A stretch of 64,000 nucleotides of DNA from CAYYIS01 sp964470965 (GCA_964470965.1 CAYYIS010000010.1:1-64000); one strand, 5' to 3'; shown: positions 36,030 to 44,584, numbered from the stretch's first letter. Numbers and translations: made by a program. Notes: a model not told the origin generated them from the letters alone.

Positions 36030-37004
36030 TTAGGCTATATCCATAATGGCCTGAGTCACTATGTTCTGAGTCATCTCGATTTTGTATTCATTATCGCTCA
36101 TCGGGTCGGCTTCTTGCAATGCTCGCTGAGCCGCTTCCATTGCGACCGATTCCGTGATCTGCTTGCCTTGCAGGTATTGCTCCACCTCCGGTACACGCCA
36201 GGGTACCGGGGCCACGCCACCCAGCACCACACTGGCTTCCTGGCAGGTGTTGCCTGACATGGTCATGTTGAGCGCCACGCTGGCCATGGCAAAGTCGATG
36301 GAATCCCGCTCACGAACTTTGATGTAGATGCCCTTCGTGTTTGGTTTCGGTGCGGGGACGATGATCTCGGAGACGAATTCATTCGCCCGCAGGCCGTTTT
36401 CGCGCATCACGTTCATCTCGGGCAGCACGAAGAAATCATCCAGGAGTTCAACCCGTTCGCCCCGCTGCCCCATGATTTTCACGGAGGCGTTGAGCGACAT
36501 CAATGCCACGGCCGAGTCTGACGGATGGACGATGTAGCAGGGACCGCCGCCGATGATGGCGTGGTACCTGTTGACTCCGCGAACCGAATAGCAGGTATCC
36601 CCGCCCTTCTTGAGGCAGTCGAAATCCTCGCTACGGTAGTACCAGCAGCGAGGCCTCTGGCAGATATTTCCGGCGATCGTGCCTACATTACGGATCTGTG
36701 GCGACGCGATCACGCTAACAGCCTGCTGTAGCACGCTGTATTGTTTGTCGATCATTTCGTTGTGTTCCACATCCGTGAGCGTTGTGAGCGGACCGATCTT
36801 CAATCCGTCGTCTTCCTGGCGGATGTAACTGAGTCCAGGAATTGATTTTAGGTTCACCACACGGTCCGGTGTGGCTATGTATTCCTTCAATTCGCCGACA
36901 AGATCGGTACCGCCGGCCAGAACCTGGGCCTGGCCGAATCTCCGGCCAAGGAGAGACGGCACCTTGGCGGCGCTCGTCGCATTGACGTAGGCAAATTTTT
37001 TCAT
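36030..37004 (-). CDS. Periplasmic aldehyde oxidoreductase, FAD / [4Fe-4S] subunit (PaoB-like)
   Basis: A 324-aa FAD-binding subunit of the xanthine oxidase family. FAD-binding motifs are AGGTDLV (residues 30-36) and NVGTIAGN (106-113). Immediately after comes a cysteine-rich insertion with C120, C130, C138 and C156 (plus C115). This aligns with the cluster-binding loop of E. coli PaoB and 4-hydroxybenzoyl-CoA reductase beta subunits, so a [4Fe-4S] cluster in addition to FAD is expected. It follows the molybdenum subunit by three bases. With the Tat-targeted small subunit it should form a periplasmic PaoABC-type heterotrimer. Confidence 0.9.
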   Translation of the reverse strand: MKKFAYVNATSAAKVPSLLGRRFGQAQVLAGGTDLVGELKEYIATPDRVVNLKSIPGLSYIRQEDDGLKIGPLTTLTDVEHNEMIDKQYSVLQQAVSVIASPQIRNVGTIAGNICQRPRCWYYRSEDFDCLKKGGDTCYSVRGVNRYHAIIGGGPCYIVHPSDSAVALMSLNASVKIMGQRGERVELLDDFFVLPEMNVMRENGLRANEFVSEIIVPAPKPNTKGIYIKVRERDSIDFAMASVALNMTMSGNTCQEASVVLGGVAPVPWRVPEVEQYLQGKQITESVAMEAAQRALQEADPMSDNEYKIEMTQNIVTQAIMDIA

Positions 37005-37007
37005 AAT

Positions 37008-39230
37008 TTATCCCTCCCTCACTTCAGCCAGAGCGGCCAGCACTTTATCCGGTGTAACGGGTATTGCCCTTACGCGCGCTCCACATGCATTATAAACCGC
37101 ATTGGCGATGGCCGGCGCTGTCGGAATGATCGGGGGTTCGCCGATGCCGATGACACCGCGCTCCGGCTGATCATAGGCCACGACCTCGATCTCCGGAATG
37201 TCCATGGCGCCGATGACCCGGTAGGCTTCCAGATTAGGATTGACCATGTAACCGGCCCGGGGATCCATGATGCGTTCTTCGTAGAGTCCGTATCCGATAC
37301 CCATCAACACACCACCGTTGACCTGGCTTTCCCACAGTAATGGATTCATGATCAGGCCGCTGGAATTCACCGCCACGACACGTATTACTTTCACTACACC
37401 GGTTGCCGTGTTCACTTCCGCCTCGACGAATTGTACGGTGGGGACACCGCTGCTGGAGTAGCCCGGCACCCATTGCCCCTGGACTATAAGGGGCTCATCA
37501 CCCAACTGTGCCGCCGCTTGCTGCCAGGTCATGCTCTTGGACGGATCCGACGTGACGAACACCTTGCCGTCTTTTGCTTCCAGATCGTGCGGCGAAACGC
37601 CGAATATTGAGGAGGCGAATGTATCGAAAAGTTTCAATTTCGCCATCTGTACCGTGTTCTTCACTGCCGGTGATACGGAGGCGCACGTGGTGCTGCCGCC
37701 GCTACCGCCCGAGGGCGGGTAGTTGGTATCACCGATCTTAACGATGATATCTTCCAGGGTCAGACCAAATTCTTCCGCTGCGATCTGGGCGATAACGGTC
37801 TTGGTTCCCACACCTACATCTTGAGTGCCGCACCGGATTTCAACACTGCCGTCCGGATGAATCACACCTTCTGCCTTGGTCCTTCCGCCGCCACCGCCCC
37901 ATACGCCAGAGCCCATTCCCATGCCGCGTTGAATGCCGGTCGCGGGACCCGGTGTCTGCCGGCGTTTGCTCCATCCGAATTTCTCGGCGCCGATTTTGAC
38001 CATCTCCCGCCGGGTTTCATTCGGATCGTTTTTCTGCCGTAATTCCATGGGGTCCATGTCGAGCTTAACTGCCAGCTCGTCCATGATGGATTCCATCGCG
38101 AAAGCAGCCTGTGGATGTCCCGGTGCACGCAGCGCAGCCTGGGGACCGCCGTGTGTGTACACGTCTATCTGTTCGACGCGAAAGTTAGGTATTTCGTAAA
38201 GATAGGGCGCTCCCGGAAGGCCGGCCCGGCCGGCGATACCGCCGGATCCGAAGTTTTTCCGTTTGTACGCCACGATCGTCCCGTCACTTTTTGCGCCGAT
38301 TTCCACACTCTGAAATGAATCCGGCCGGTTACCGGTGGTCAGGTGCTCTTCCTTACGGGTGAGCATGAGTTTGACCGGTACTCCGGCTTTTCTCGCCAGG
38401 AGTGCGGCAACCGCATATTCTGGCCGCGGTCCCAGCTTACTTCCGAAGCCTCCGCCCATGTGGTCTTTGATGACGCGTACGTCGGAATTGGGAATCCCGA
38501 AGAACTGGGACAGACCGCCCTGGGTCGCGGAGATCGCCTGGGTCGAAGCCCAGAGCGTCAGTTTTCCGCCTTCCCAGTGGGCGATGGACCCGTGTGTTTC
38601 CAGAGACACGTGGGTGTGCACTTCCGTCTTGTAATCCGCGTCGACCTTCACATCCGCTTCAGCAAATCCGGCATTTACATCGCCCTGCTCGTTGACGCGC
38701 GGTTCGCCGGCGTTGGGCCGGTCGTCCTGAACTTGTGCGGCTCCGTTTTCCATGGCCTTATCCGCATGGACCACGAACGGGAGTTCCGTATATTCGACTT
38801 CGATCAGGTGAAGGGCATCCTCTGCAATTTCTGGCGTCATGGCCGCTACGGCCGCCACTTCCTGGCCGGCATACCGGCACTCGCGCCGTAACAGGTCGCC
38901 GGCTCCTTCGTCATCCGGAAGAATGACGACCTTCACGCCAGGCAGGGCCATGGCTTGGGTCGCATCGATCCTGGTGACCCTCGCTCTCGGATAGGCGGAA
39001 CGCAGGATTTTTCCGTACAGCATGCCGGGAAACTTCATGTCATACGTATATTTTGCGCTGCCGGTGACTTTTTCAACCGCGTCGATCCGGGTGTGGCGTT
39101 GTCCCACATATTTCATGTCAGAGAGGTCGCCCCATCCTTCCACACCGGTGTCCGGCACATCGACCCAACTTTCCACGGTCTGGCCCCGTCTCCGGGTTAC
39201 GATTTTAACTTTTTTCATCTTTATCTGCAT
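37008..39230 (-). CDS. Periplasmic aldehyde oxidoreductase, molybdenum cofactor subunit (PaoC-like)
   Basis: A 740-aa molybdopterin-binding subunit of the xanthine oxidase family, oxidising aldehydes or related compounds by hydroxylation. Seen: the linker-domain start YVGQRHTRIDAVEKVTGSAKYTYD, the cofactor-contacting GGGFGSK and GTQDVGVGTKTVIAQ segments, and the C-terminal catalytic Glu region GIGEPPIIPTAPAIANA. The length matches PaoC (about 730 aa). It carries no signal of its own, as expected if it is carried through Tat with the small subunit. It begins four bases after that gene. Substrate not determinable; aromatic aldehydes are typical for PaoABC. Confidence 0.92.
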   Translation of the reverse strand: MQIKMKKVKIVTRRRGQTVESWVDVPDTGVEGWGDLSDMKYVGQRHTRIDAVEKVTGSAKYTYDMKFPGMLYGKILRSAYPRARVTRIDATQAMALPGVKVVILPDDEGAGDLLRRECRYAGQEVAAVAAMTPEIAEDALHLIEVEYTELPFVVHADKAMENGAAQVQDDRPNAGEPRVNEQGDVNAGFAEADVKVDADYKTEVHTHVSLETHGSIAHWEGGKLTLWASTQAISATQGGLSQFFGIPNSDVRVIKDHMGGGFGSKLGPRPEYAVAALLARKAGVPVKLMLTRKEEHLTTGNRPDSFQSVEIGAKSDGTIVAYKRKNFGSGGIAGRAGLPGAPYLYEIPNFRVEQIDVYTHGGPQAALRAPGHPQAAFAMESIMDELAVKLDMDPMELRQKNDPNETRREMVKIGAEKFGWSKRRQTPGPATGIQRGMGMGSGVWGGGGGRTKAEGVIHPDGSVEIRCGTQDVGVGTKTVIAQIAAEEFGLTLEDIIVKIGDTNYPPSGGSGGSTTCASVSPAVKNTVQMAKLKLFDTFASSIFGVSPHDLEAKDGKVFVTSDPSKSMTWQQAAAQLGDEPLIVQGQWVPGYSSSGVPTVQFVEAEVNTATGVVKVIRVVAVNSSGLIMNPLLWESQVNGGVLMGIGYGLYEERIMDPRAGYMVNPNLEAYRVIGAMDIPEIEVVAYDQPERGVIGIGEPPIIPTAPAIANAVYNACGARVRAIPVTPDKVLAALAEVREG

Positions 39231-39234
39231 CGTA

Positions 39235-39903
39235 TCACCCTCCGTTCCGCATTTTCTGCGCGGCGGCGAGAGCGGCCTCGAAGACCCGCGGATAGGTACC
39301 GCACCGACATATATTTCCGGATACTCCGCGTTTCACTTCCTCAAGCGTAGGATTGTTATTTTGATCGAGCAGCGCTTTCGTGGAAACGACAAAGCCCGGC
39401 GTACAGAAGCCGCACATCAACGCATCTTTCTCGATAAACGCCTCCTGAACGGGATGCAGTTTATCGGCGTCGGCGATTCCTTCGACCGTGGTAATCTCTT
39501 TGTCCTCCGCGTCGAGGGCAAGCATGGTACAGCTGTAGACGGTCCTACCGTTGATGATGACCGTGCATGCCCCGCATTCTCCACGGTCACACACGAGTTT
39601 CGATCCGGTAATTTCGAGCTGATTCCTCAACACAGAAGAAAGTGTCGCGCGCGCTTCTATATTCACCAGGTGCTTCTTGCCGTTTATGTTGAGCTGGATC
39701 TGTGTTTCGGTCACACCGGGGAGTTCATCGATCGATTGCTCGGCCTCCGCCTGGCTTATCAGCACGGCAGGGGCCACCGCGGCCGTCACGGCACCAGTGC
39801 CCACCCCTTTTAAGAATCCACGTCTGGTAATCGACAGGCTGCCGGATACCGGTGTCTGAGATTCCTCGTGGATTTGCTGTCCATCATGTTGCTTCTCAAC
39901 CAC
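39235..39903 (-). CDS. Periplasmic aldehyde oxidoreductase, [2Fe-2S] subunit with Tat signal (PaoA-like)
   Basis: A 222-aa subunit with two [2Fe-2S] clusters. The plant-ferredoxin-like motif is CDRGECGACTV followed by a Cys in TVYSCTML, and the second cluster uses CGFC and CRCG (NICRCGTYPRV). A twin-arginine signal (ITRRGFLKGVG, residues 24-34) precedes a hydrophobic stretch ending in EAEQ, so the complex is exported folded. GTG at 39903 is the start, supported by GGAGGAGG just upstream. It is the first gene of the operon. No maturation chaperone (XdhC/PaoD) lies nearby. Confidence 0.92.
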   Translation of the reverse strand: MVEKQHDGQQIHEESQTPVSGSLSITRRGFLKGVGTGAVTAAVAPAVLISQAEAEQSIDELPGVTETQIQLNINGKKHLVNIEARATLSSVLRNQLEITGSKLVCDRGECGACTVIINGRTVYSCTMLALDAEDKEITTVEGIADADKLHPVQEAFIEKDALMCGFCTPGFVVSTKALLDQNNNPTLEEVKRGVSGNICRCGTYPRVFEAALAAAQKMRNGG

Positions 39904-40334
39904 ATTGCCTCCTCCCTCGCATGAAATCAGAGCACGGTATCATTGAATCGGTTCTGTTTTCCGGAGTTAGAGTTAACGGTGATTATGCGCCAGTGATTCA
40001 AGACTATAATGATTGTAAAGATATTGGATTTAAACGCGTTTTCTATGATGAAACAGATTGTATTTTTAATATGCTGACACGGATTGCACCGGTCAAGTTA
40101 TTTCCTATCCTGTTAAAATCGGATTTCCCCGAAGGCACGGATTGCCATAAATAGAATCTAAATTGCAATAATCCCGCTTTTACATTGAAATTTTTGTTGA
40201 TGAACACATATTCTTCTGGCGTATTCCTCCCTCAAAACCTTGACTTTTTTAGAGTTTCAGAGTAGTTTAATGGAACAGGAGCAGAGCGATAAAAAGCAAA
40301 ATTTCACACATACAACATTCAGGAGGTATGAGGG
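39904..40334. other. Divergent intergenic region between Pao-like and DUF1326 genes
   Basis: 431 AT-richer bases. A plus-strand frame at 39921-40154 could encode 77 residues with plausible composition, but has no ribosome site, so I do not call it a gene. A TTGACT at 40240 may belong to the DUF1326 promoter, though its -10 is poor. CAGGAGGTATGAGGG at about 40320 is the ribosome site for the next gene. Confidence 0.45.
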
Positions 40335-40994
40335 ATGAAAAACGCTGTATTTGGCCTCTTCCTTACGCTTGCCATAGCATCTGTGGCACTTGCCCGCACC
40401 CCGGTTATTTCGGGAGACTATGTTGAAGTCCGTTCGAATCACATCATAGCCGGCGGGTGCACCTATTCCGCCGAAGCGGTCTACGATGGCAACCGGGCAG
40501 TGATGTCCTGGCGGATCACCGGAGGCGAACTGGCGAACCTTTCGGTTGTAGCGGTAGTCCTGGGGGAGGGCAACCTCCAACTGGGCGACCACGCCCGCGA
40601 AACCGTCCTTTTCATCGATCACGGTGCCACTCCGGCACAGCTGGTGATGCTGGTGGATACCTTTGTTGAACGTTACGGTGATGTGTTCGGTACGATCAAA
40701 ACAGTCCAGTCGGCAGCTATCGACTTCAGTCATAACGGCGGCGATGCATTCCGGATAACGATTCCCGGTGAAGTCCAGGTCGTAACCCGCACCATGGTAG
40801 AAGCGGACCACGAATATTCATGCGACCCGCAGGTCTGGTACGGTGCGTTCGCCGGTGACGTCCCGGTGCGGCTTGCACAGACCGCCAGGAATGCCTACAG
40901 CGGCAAGTTGCTGAATTCCAATTGGAAGACGGTCAACAAGCGAAGCGCCTACATCGGTAAATTCTCGTTTGCGGAAGACTTGGCCGTCCGTTAA
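40335..40994 (+). CDS. Exported DUF1326-like protein
   Basis: A 219-aa protein with a signal peptide (AVFGLFLTLAIASVALA, cleavage before RTPVIS). The mature part fits DUF1326, with SGDYVEVRSN at the start, a WRI-x-GGE-x-ANLSVVAVV core and an ETVLFIDHGATPAQL segment. The function of the family is unknown. Cytoplasmic members carry Cys clusters, but here only GGCTY and SCDP remain. A strong AGGAGG precedes the ATG and a terminator follows, so it is a single-gene unit. Position beside redox genes is suggestive only. Confidence 0.75.
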   Translation: MKNAVFGLFLTLAIASVALARTPVISGDYVEVRSNHIIAGGCTYSAEAVYDGNRAVMSWRITGGELANLSVVAVVLGEGNLQLGDHARETVLFIDHGATPAQLVMLVDTFVERYGDVFGTIKTVQSAAIDFSHNGGDAFRITIPGEVQVVTRTMVEADHEYSCDPQVWYGAFAGDVPVRLAQTARNAYSGKLLNSNWKTVNKRSAYIGKFSFAEDLAVR

Positions 40995-41019
40995 GTTTTC
41001 AAAACGATTGAAATAGTTA

Positions 41020-41055
41020 AGAACAGCCCTGGCCGTTCATGGACAGGGCTGTTCT
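41020..41055 (+). terminator. Rho-independent terminator after the DUF1326 gene
   Basis: Perfect 12-bp stem AGAACAGCCCTG / CAGGGCTGTTCT with a 12-nt loop, followed by ATGTTTTGGTATTTT. Confidence 0.8.
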
Positions 41056-41252
41056 ATGTTTTGGTATTTTAGCGTGTACTTATTATGGGTTGGAGCGTAT
41101 CATTGACATTGCCGGCTAATGAAGGTTTCTTAATGTTGTTTGTATTGTTTGTAATTAGATTCCCGAAGTCTGTGCAACCTGTTTTTTGTTAAAGGCTGTT
41201 GAGCGTCTTTTGACTTACAAATTACCCACGTCAACAATGGAGGCATAATTTG

Positions 41253-41771
41253 ATGAATTCCCTTATTAGAGTGCGGGCGCGCAAAGACGATGGCTCGGTA
41301 GAACTGACCATTGGTTTCTCTAAAGCATTACTTGTTACCATGATCGTTCTTTCCCTGGGTTTGATTTCTCTGGGGTACGGTGTTGTGCCTGCCGAGTCTC
41401 AGGCAAAAAAGAGCGGTAAGAAGGCCATCAATCCTAACCAGGTCTACAGTGAAGCCGTCGAAGCCGGTGATTTCGTGTTTCTCTCCGGTAAGATTGCATA
41501 TCGCCAGGGCAAGGTGGTTCCTGGTGGTGTGAAAGCCGAAACAAAGTACGTGCTGGACAATCTCAAAATCGCACTGGCCAAGTCGGGACTGGAGATGGAT
41601 GATGTGGTCCGGACCACCGTATATCTGAAGACGTTGGAAGATTACGCCGGCATGAATGAAGTGTACCAGACCTACTGGGAAAACGATCCTCCTGCACGGA
41701 CGACGGTTGAAGCCGGTGTTGTACTGAATACTAGCATTGAGATCGATATTATCGCCTATCGTGGACAGTAG
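41253..41771 (+). CDS. Membrane-anchored RidA-family protein
   Basis: A 172-aa protein whose C-terminal 120 residues are a RidA/YjgF domain. These enzymes hydrolyse reactive enamine/imine intermediates in the cytosol. Seen: YSEAVEAGDFVFLSGKI, the conserved DDVVRTTVYLKTLEDYAGMNEVY, the substrate-binding Arg in PPARTTVEAG and a C-terminal Glu in SIEIDIIAY. Unusually, residues 1-22 form a basic cytoplasmic tail and residues about 24-44 a single hydrophobic anchor, placing the domain outside the inner membrane. ATG at 41253 is supported by GGAGG; a TTG at 41250 is the alternative. It stands just before the haem protein run. Confidence 0.85.
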   Translation: MNSLIRVRARKDDGSVELTIGFSKALLVTMIVLSLGLISLGYGVVPAESQAKKSGKKAINPNQVYSEAVEAGDFVFLSGKIAYRQGKVVPGGVKAETKYVLDNLKIALAKSGLEMDDVVRTTVYLKTLEDYAGMNEVYQTYWENDPPARTTVEAGVVLNTSIEIDIIAYRGQ

Positions 41772-41958
41772 TCGCGCAACCGGATTATGGACCACTGAAC
41801 GTTGGTCGGTCGGACAGGAAAAAACCCTTGTCCCCGTACACTTTTCGATTTATATTGATTCGTGCTGAATCGGGAGGATTCGAAACCAATTGCCGTAGTG
41901 CGCGTATATCCGCTTTATAGAACATTAGTTTTAGTTTCATTATACAGGAGGCGTTACA

Positions 41959-42483
41959 ATGAAGCGTTTTTTAGCACTTTTTGCGGTATGCACGGCCCTT
42001 TCTATCGTGATGGGGCCGTCCGTCACCTTTGCCCAGCATGACGACCCTGATATGGAATGGGAAGACATGGATGAGATGGCGGAAGATGAAGGCGTGGAGG
42101 GGGTAGAGTCCAAAGTCCTTTACGAACGCTGGGGCGGCAAGGTCGCTATCAAGGGCGTGGTCAGCGAATTCACCTCCCGTGTCCTGGGTGACGAACGTGT
42201 CAACATGCACTTTTTGGAAACCGATAAGGCTGCTTGGCGGCTGCAGCTGGTCGGTCAGCTTTCCGATGCTTCGGGCGGTCCCATGTTTATGGGCAAGACC
42301 CTCCTGGTTATGCACCAGGACCTTGGATTGGCTGATGAAGATCTGGCGATTGTTACGGGGCATTTGAGCATGGCCATGGACTGGTTCGAGTTCGAGCAGG
42401 CTGAAAAGGACGAACTTCTGGTGAAATTGAAGCTCAAAACACCTGAAACAGCGGCACCCGATGCGCCTGAAGAACCCAATTAA
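41959..42483 (+). CDS. Exported group-1 truncated haemoglobin
   Basis: A 174-aa protein with a signal peptide (ending VTFAQ), an acidic linker at residues 27-50 (DDPDMEWEDMDEMAEDEG), then a 2-on-2 globin domain. The globin matches group 1: LYERWGGKVAIKGVVSEF, a VLGDERVN helix, GGPMFMGKTL and the proximal haem His119 in LLVMHQDLG. Most truncated haemoglobins are cytosolic and bind O2 or NO; a periplasmic location is uncommon. Strong AGGAGG precedes the ATG. It is the first of a run of envelope redox genes on the same strand. Confidence 0.85.
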   Translation: MKRFLALFAVCTALSIVMGPSVTFAQHDDPDMEWEDMDEMAEDEGVEGVESKVLYERWGGKVAIKGVVSEFTSRVLGDERVNMHFLETDKAAWRLQLVGQLSDASGGPMFMGKTLLVMHQDLGLADEDLAIVTGHLSMAMDWFEFEQAEKDELLVKLKLKTPETAAPDAPEEPN

Positions 42484-42505
42484 AACCATAATGAGGAGTG
42501 ATTGG

Positions 42506-42907
42506 ATGAAAAGAGATAAAAGCTCTCTCGCTGTGGTTATAGTGGGCGCTTTTGCCATGGGAGCATTGTTCACACTCGGAACATTATCCTCTGGTGTCTC
42601 GCTTGCCCAGGACAACGCTGACGCTGGGTCTGCCATTTTCAACGACCATGAATGCCGGGGTTGCCACACGGTTCAGGCTGCGAAAATCGAATTAGATATC
42701 GGTGAACTTGAGCCGGATGAGGTGGATGAGGACGCTCCGGATCTGTCCGACGCCGGGCTCAAGCATGATCAAGAATGGATCAAGCAGTATCTGAAGAAGA
42801 AGGTAAAGCTTAACGATGAAAAGCATGAAAAGAAATTCCGCGGTACCGATGAGGAATTCGAAACGTTGACTGCCTGGTTATCTGCGTTGAAGACCGAAGC
42901 AAAGTAG
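42506..42907 (+). CDS. Small monohaem cytochrome c lacking an obvious Met ligand
   Basis: A 133-aa exported or membrane-anchored cytochrome with an N-terminal hydrophobic segment (AVVIVGAFAMGALFTLGTL) and one haem site, C50-C53-H54 (HECRGCHTV). The fold-defining C-terminal helix ETLTAWLSALK is present. No methionine occurs after the haem motif, so the usual Met sixth ligand is missing; His in KHDQEW or EKHEKKF could take its place, or the haem is five-coordinate. ATG at 42506 has GAGGAG upstream. It follows the globin gene by 22 nt. Very charged (Asp/Glu/Lys) for a cytochrome. Confidence 0.85.
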   Translation: MKRDKSSLAVVIVGAFAMGALFTLGTLSSGVSLAQDNADAGSAIFNDHECRGCHTVQAAKIELDIGELEPDEVDEDAPDLSDAGLKHDQEWIKQYLKKKVKLNDEKHEKKFRGTDEEFETLTAWLSALKTEAK

Positions 42908-42933
42908 AACTGCAGTAAGAAGGGGATACACGC

Positions 42934-43587
42934 ATGCCCGCTCCCTCTATACCTGGTGCCTTTATCATAATCCCCATTGTGCTGGCGATGGTCTTGGCCT
43001 GTATCGTTATTGCCAAACCCGCTATTCTCAGAAACGGTGCCGGGCAGATCTTAGGTTTTTTTGCGCTGTTCCTCCTTCCGATCTCGGTCGGAGGAATGGG
43101 GGGCGCCATCCTCGACGACAATGCCCAAACTACGGAATACTGTCTATCCTGCCATATTATGGACGACTGGGGCCGGAGTCTCCATGTGGATGACAGTGAG
43201 TTTGTTCCGGCCGATCATTTCCAGAATTATTTGGTCTCCCGTGATAAATCATGTTACGTCTGCCATTCAGACTATGCGTGGTACGGGGGGATAACTGCCA
43301 AAATCCGCGGTATGAAGCATGTGTATGTCCAGTATATCGGGACCATGCCCGAACCGCTTGACATAGAACTGTACGAGCCGTTCAACAATCGGGAATGTTT
43401 GCAGTGCCATCAGGGCGCCCGGAGCTATGAAGAGAGCAGGCATCACCGCAAAGAAGGGGACATGCTCGCCCGGATCAACAGCAATGCACTCTCCTGCATG
43501 GAGAGCAAATGCCATGACGTCCAGCACAATATTGATGAGCTGGACGATTACGATGAAGATGAATTCTGGCAGGAGACAATGGATTGA
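42934..43587 (+). CDS. NapC/NrfH-like multihaem cytochrome c
   Basis: A 217-aa membrane cytochrome that probably takes electrons from or gives them to the quinone pool. Two N-terminal hydrophobic helices (about 9-27 and 37-57) precede four haem sites: C70-LSC-H, C107-YVC-H, C155-LQC-H and a fourth with four residues between the cysteines (C188 to C193-H194, CMESKCH). The first-haem region CLSCHIMDDWGRSLH resembles the NapC/NrfH quinol site. The ATG follows the monohaem gene by 26 nt, and its stop overlaps the next start (TGATG). No NrfA or NapA partner is present; the nearby dehydrogenase or pentahaem protein are the candidate partners. Confidence 0.85.
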   Translation: MPAPSIPGAFIIIPIVLAMVLACIVIAKPAILRNGAGQILGFFALFLLPISVGGMGGAILDDNAQTTEYCLSCHIMDDWGRSLHVDDSEFVPADHFQNYLVSRDKSCYVCHSDYAWYGGITAKIRGMKHVYVQYIGTMPEPLDIELYEPFNNRECLQCHQGARSYEESRHHRKEGDMLARINSNALSCMESKCHDVQHNIDELDDYDEDEFWQETMD

Positions 43588-43790
43588 TGCTTGCTCACCT
43601 TATGTCTTTTGAACGCGGTGTTCGGATATCCGGTGGTCTTGTCCTTTTGGGGCTGGTCATCGAAATAATAACGCTGAACTGGTCGCATCCAACCGCGATA
43701 ATCTGGTACATGACGATCGGCGGCGGATGTTTTTTTATCGGTGTTGTGTATTATCTAGCGTTACTGATGTGGAGTAATAAAGAGGAATAA
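43587..43790 (+). CDS. Small two-helix membrane protein (67 aa)
   Basis: A 67-aa protein with two hydrophobic segments (ISGGLVLLGLVIEIITL and IIWYMTIGGGCFFIGVVYYLALL). Its ATG overlaps the multihaem cytochrome stop (TGATG), so it is translationally coupled and probably a small subunit or anchor of that complex. It has no haem motif and I do not recognise a family. Confidence 0.7.
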   Translation: MLAHLMSFERGVRISGGLVLLGLVIEIITLNWSHPTAIIWYMTIGGGCFFIGVVYYLALLMWSNKEE

Positions 43791-43888
43791 CCGATCTCCC
43801 GCTATCCAACCGTATCATCCCACCGTACAGAAGACAATACAGTTTCGTATGAGAACAGGTTCTTCCAGCCTGTCTGGAGTAATTCCAT

Positions 43889-44548
43889 ATGAATAAAAAT
43901 TCTAAGCTTTCTCGCCGTTCGTTTTTATCTCGTTCCGTTGCTGTTACGGGTGGTATTATCACTCTGGGTGTACTCGGTGTACCCCGGAAGGCCAAGGGAC
44001 AGGATGCATATGAGTTTGAAGTGTTGACAGACCGCCAGGCCGCGACGGTCGAAGCACTGGCTGAACGAATTATGCCGGGGGATTCGAACGGACCAGGCGC
44101 CACCGATGCACGTGTAGTCGTGTACATCGACAGGGCGCTGGCCACCCATCATGAACATGAAAAAGAAGAAGTCTACGATCACGGCCTGGAGTGGTTTGAT
44201 CGGTTTTCCACAGCGACCCAGGGCAAACCGTTTGTGGAATTGACTGCCGACCTGCAGGATGCGGTGCTTTCCGCTATGGATAATCGTCAGAATCCGCCGG
44301 AATGGCCGGGTGAAGCCGCCATGACGAGCAGGGCCTGGTTGCGTCACATGATTGAGCATACGATGGAAGGTATGTTCTCCGATCCCATTTACGGTGGTAA
44401 TACTAATGAAGCAGGTTGGAAGCTGCTCAATTTCCCCGGTCTGAAACCATTCGGGTACGACCCTCCTTTCGGTTACTATGATGCGATCATACCGGAACTT
44501 GAATATCCTCCTTTTATACCGTATACAGGTCCGGGTAGAGAAGGATAG
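43889..44548 (+). CDS. Gluconate 2-dehydrogenase subunit 3 family protein (Tat)
   Basis: A 219-aa protein with a Tat signal (LSRRSFLSRSVAVTGG). The mature part has the subunit-3 signature FEVLTDRQAATVEALAERIMPGD near its start. This small subunit is needed for export or maturation of GMC-type membrane sugar dehydrogenases, where it carries the Tat signal for the flavoprotein. The next gene encodes exactly such a GMC enzyme lacking its own signal, so the two should be exported together. The C-terminal Tyr/Pro-rich tail (FGYDPPFGYYDA) is typical. Confidence 0.9.
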   Translation: MNKNSKLSRRSFLSRSVAVTGGIITLGVLGVPRKAKGQDAYEFEVLTDRQAATVEALAERIMPGDSNGPGATDARVVVYIDRALATHHEHEKEEVYDHGLEWFDRFSTATQGKPFVELTADLQDAVLSAMDNRQNPPEWPGEAAMTSRAWLRHMIEHTMEGMFSDPIYGGNTNEAGWKLLNFPGLKPFGYDPPFGYYDAIIPELEYPPFIPYTGPGREG

Positions 44549-44584
44549 TGCTGGATCTGAATTTATATCATTCGAGGAGTACAG

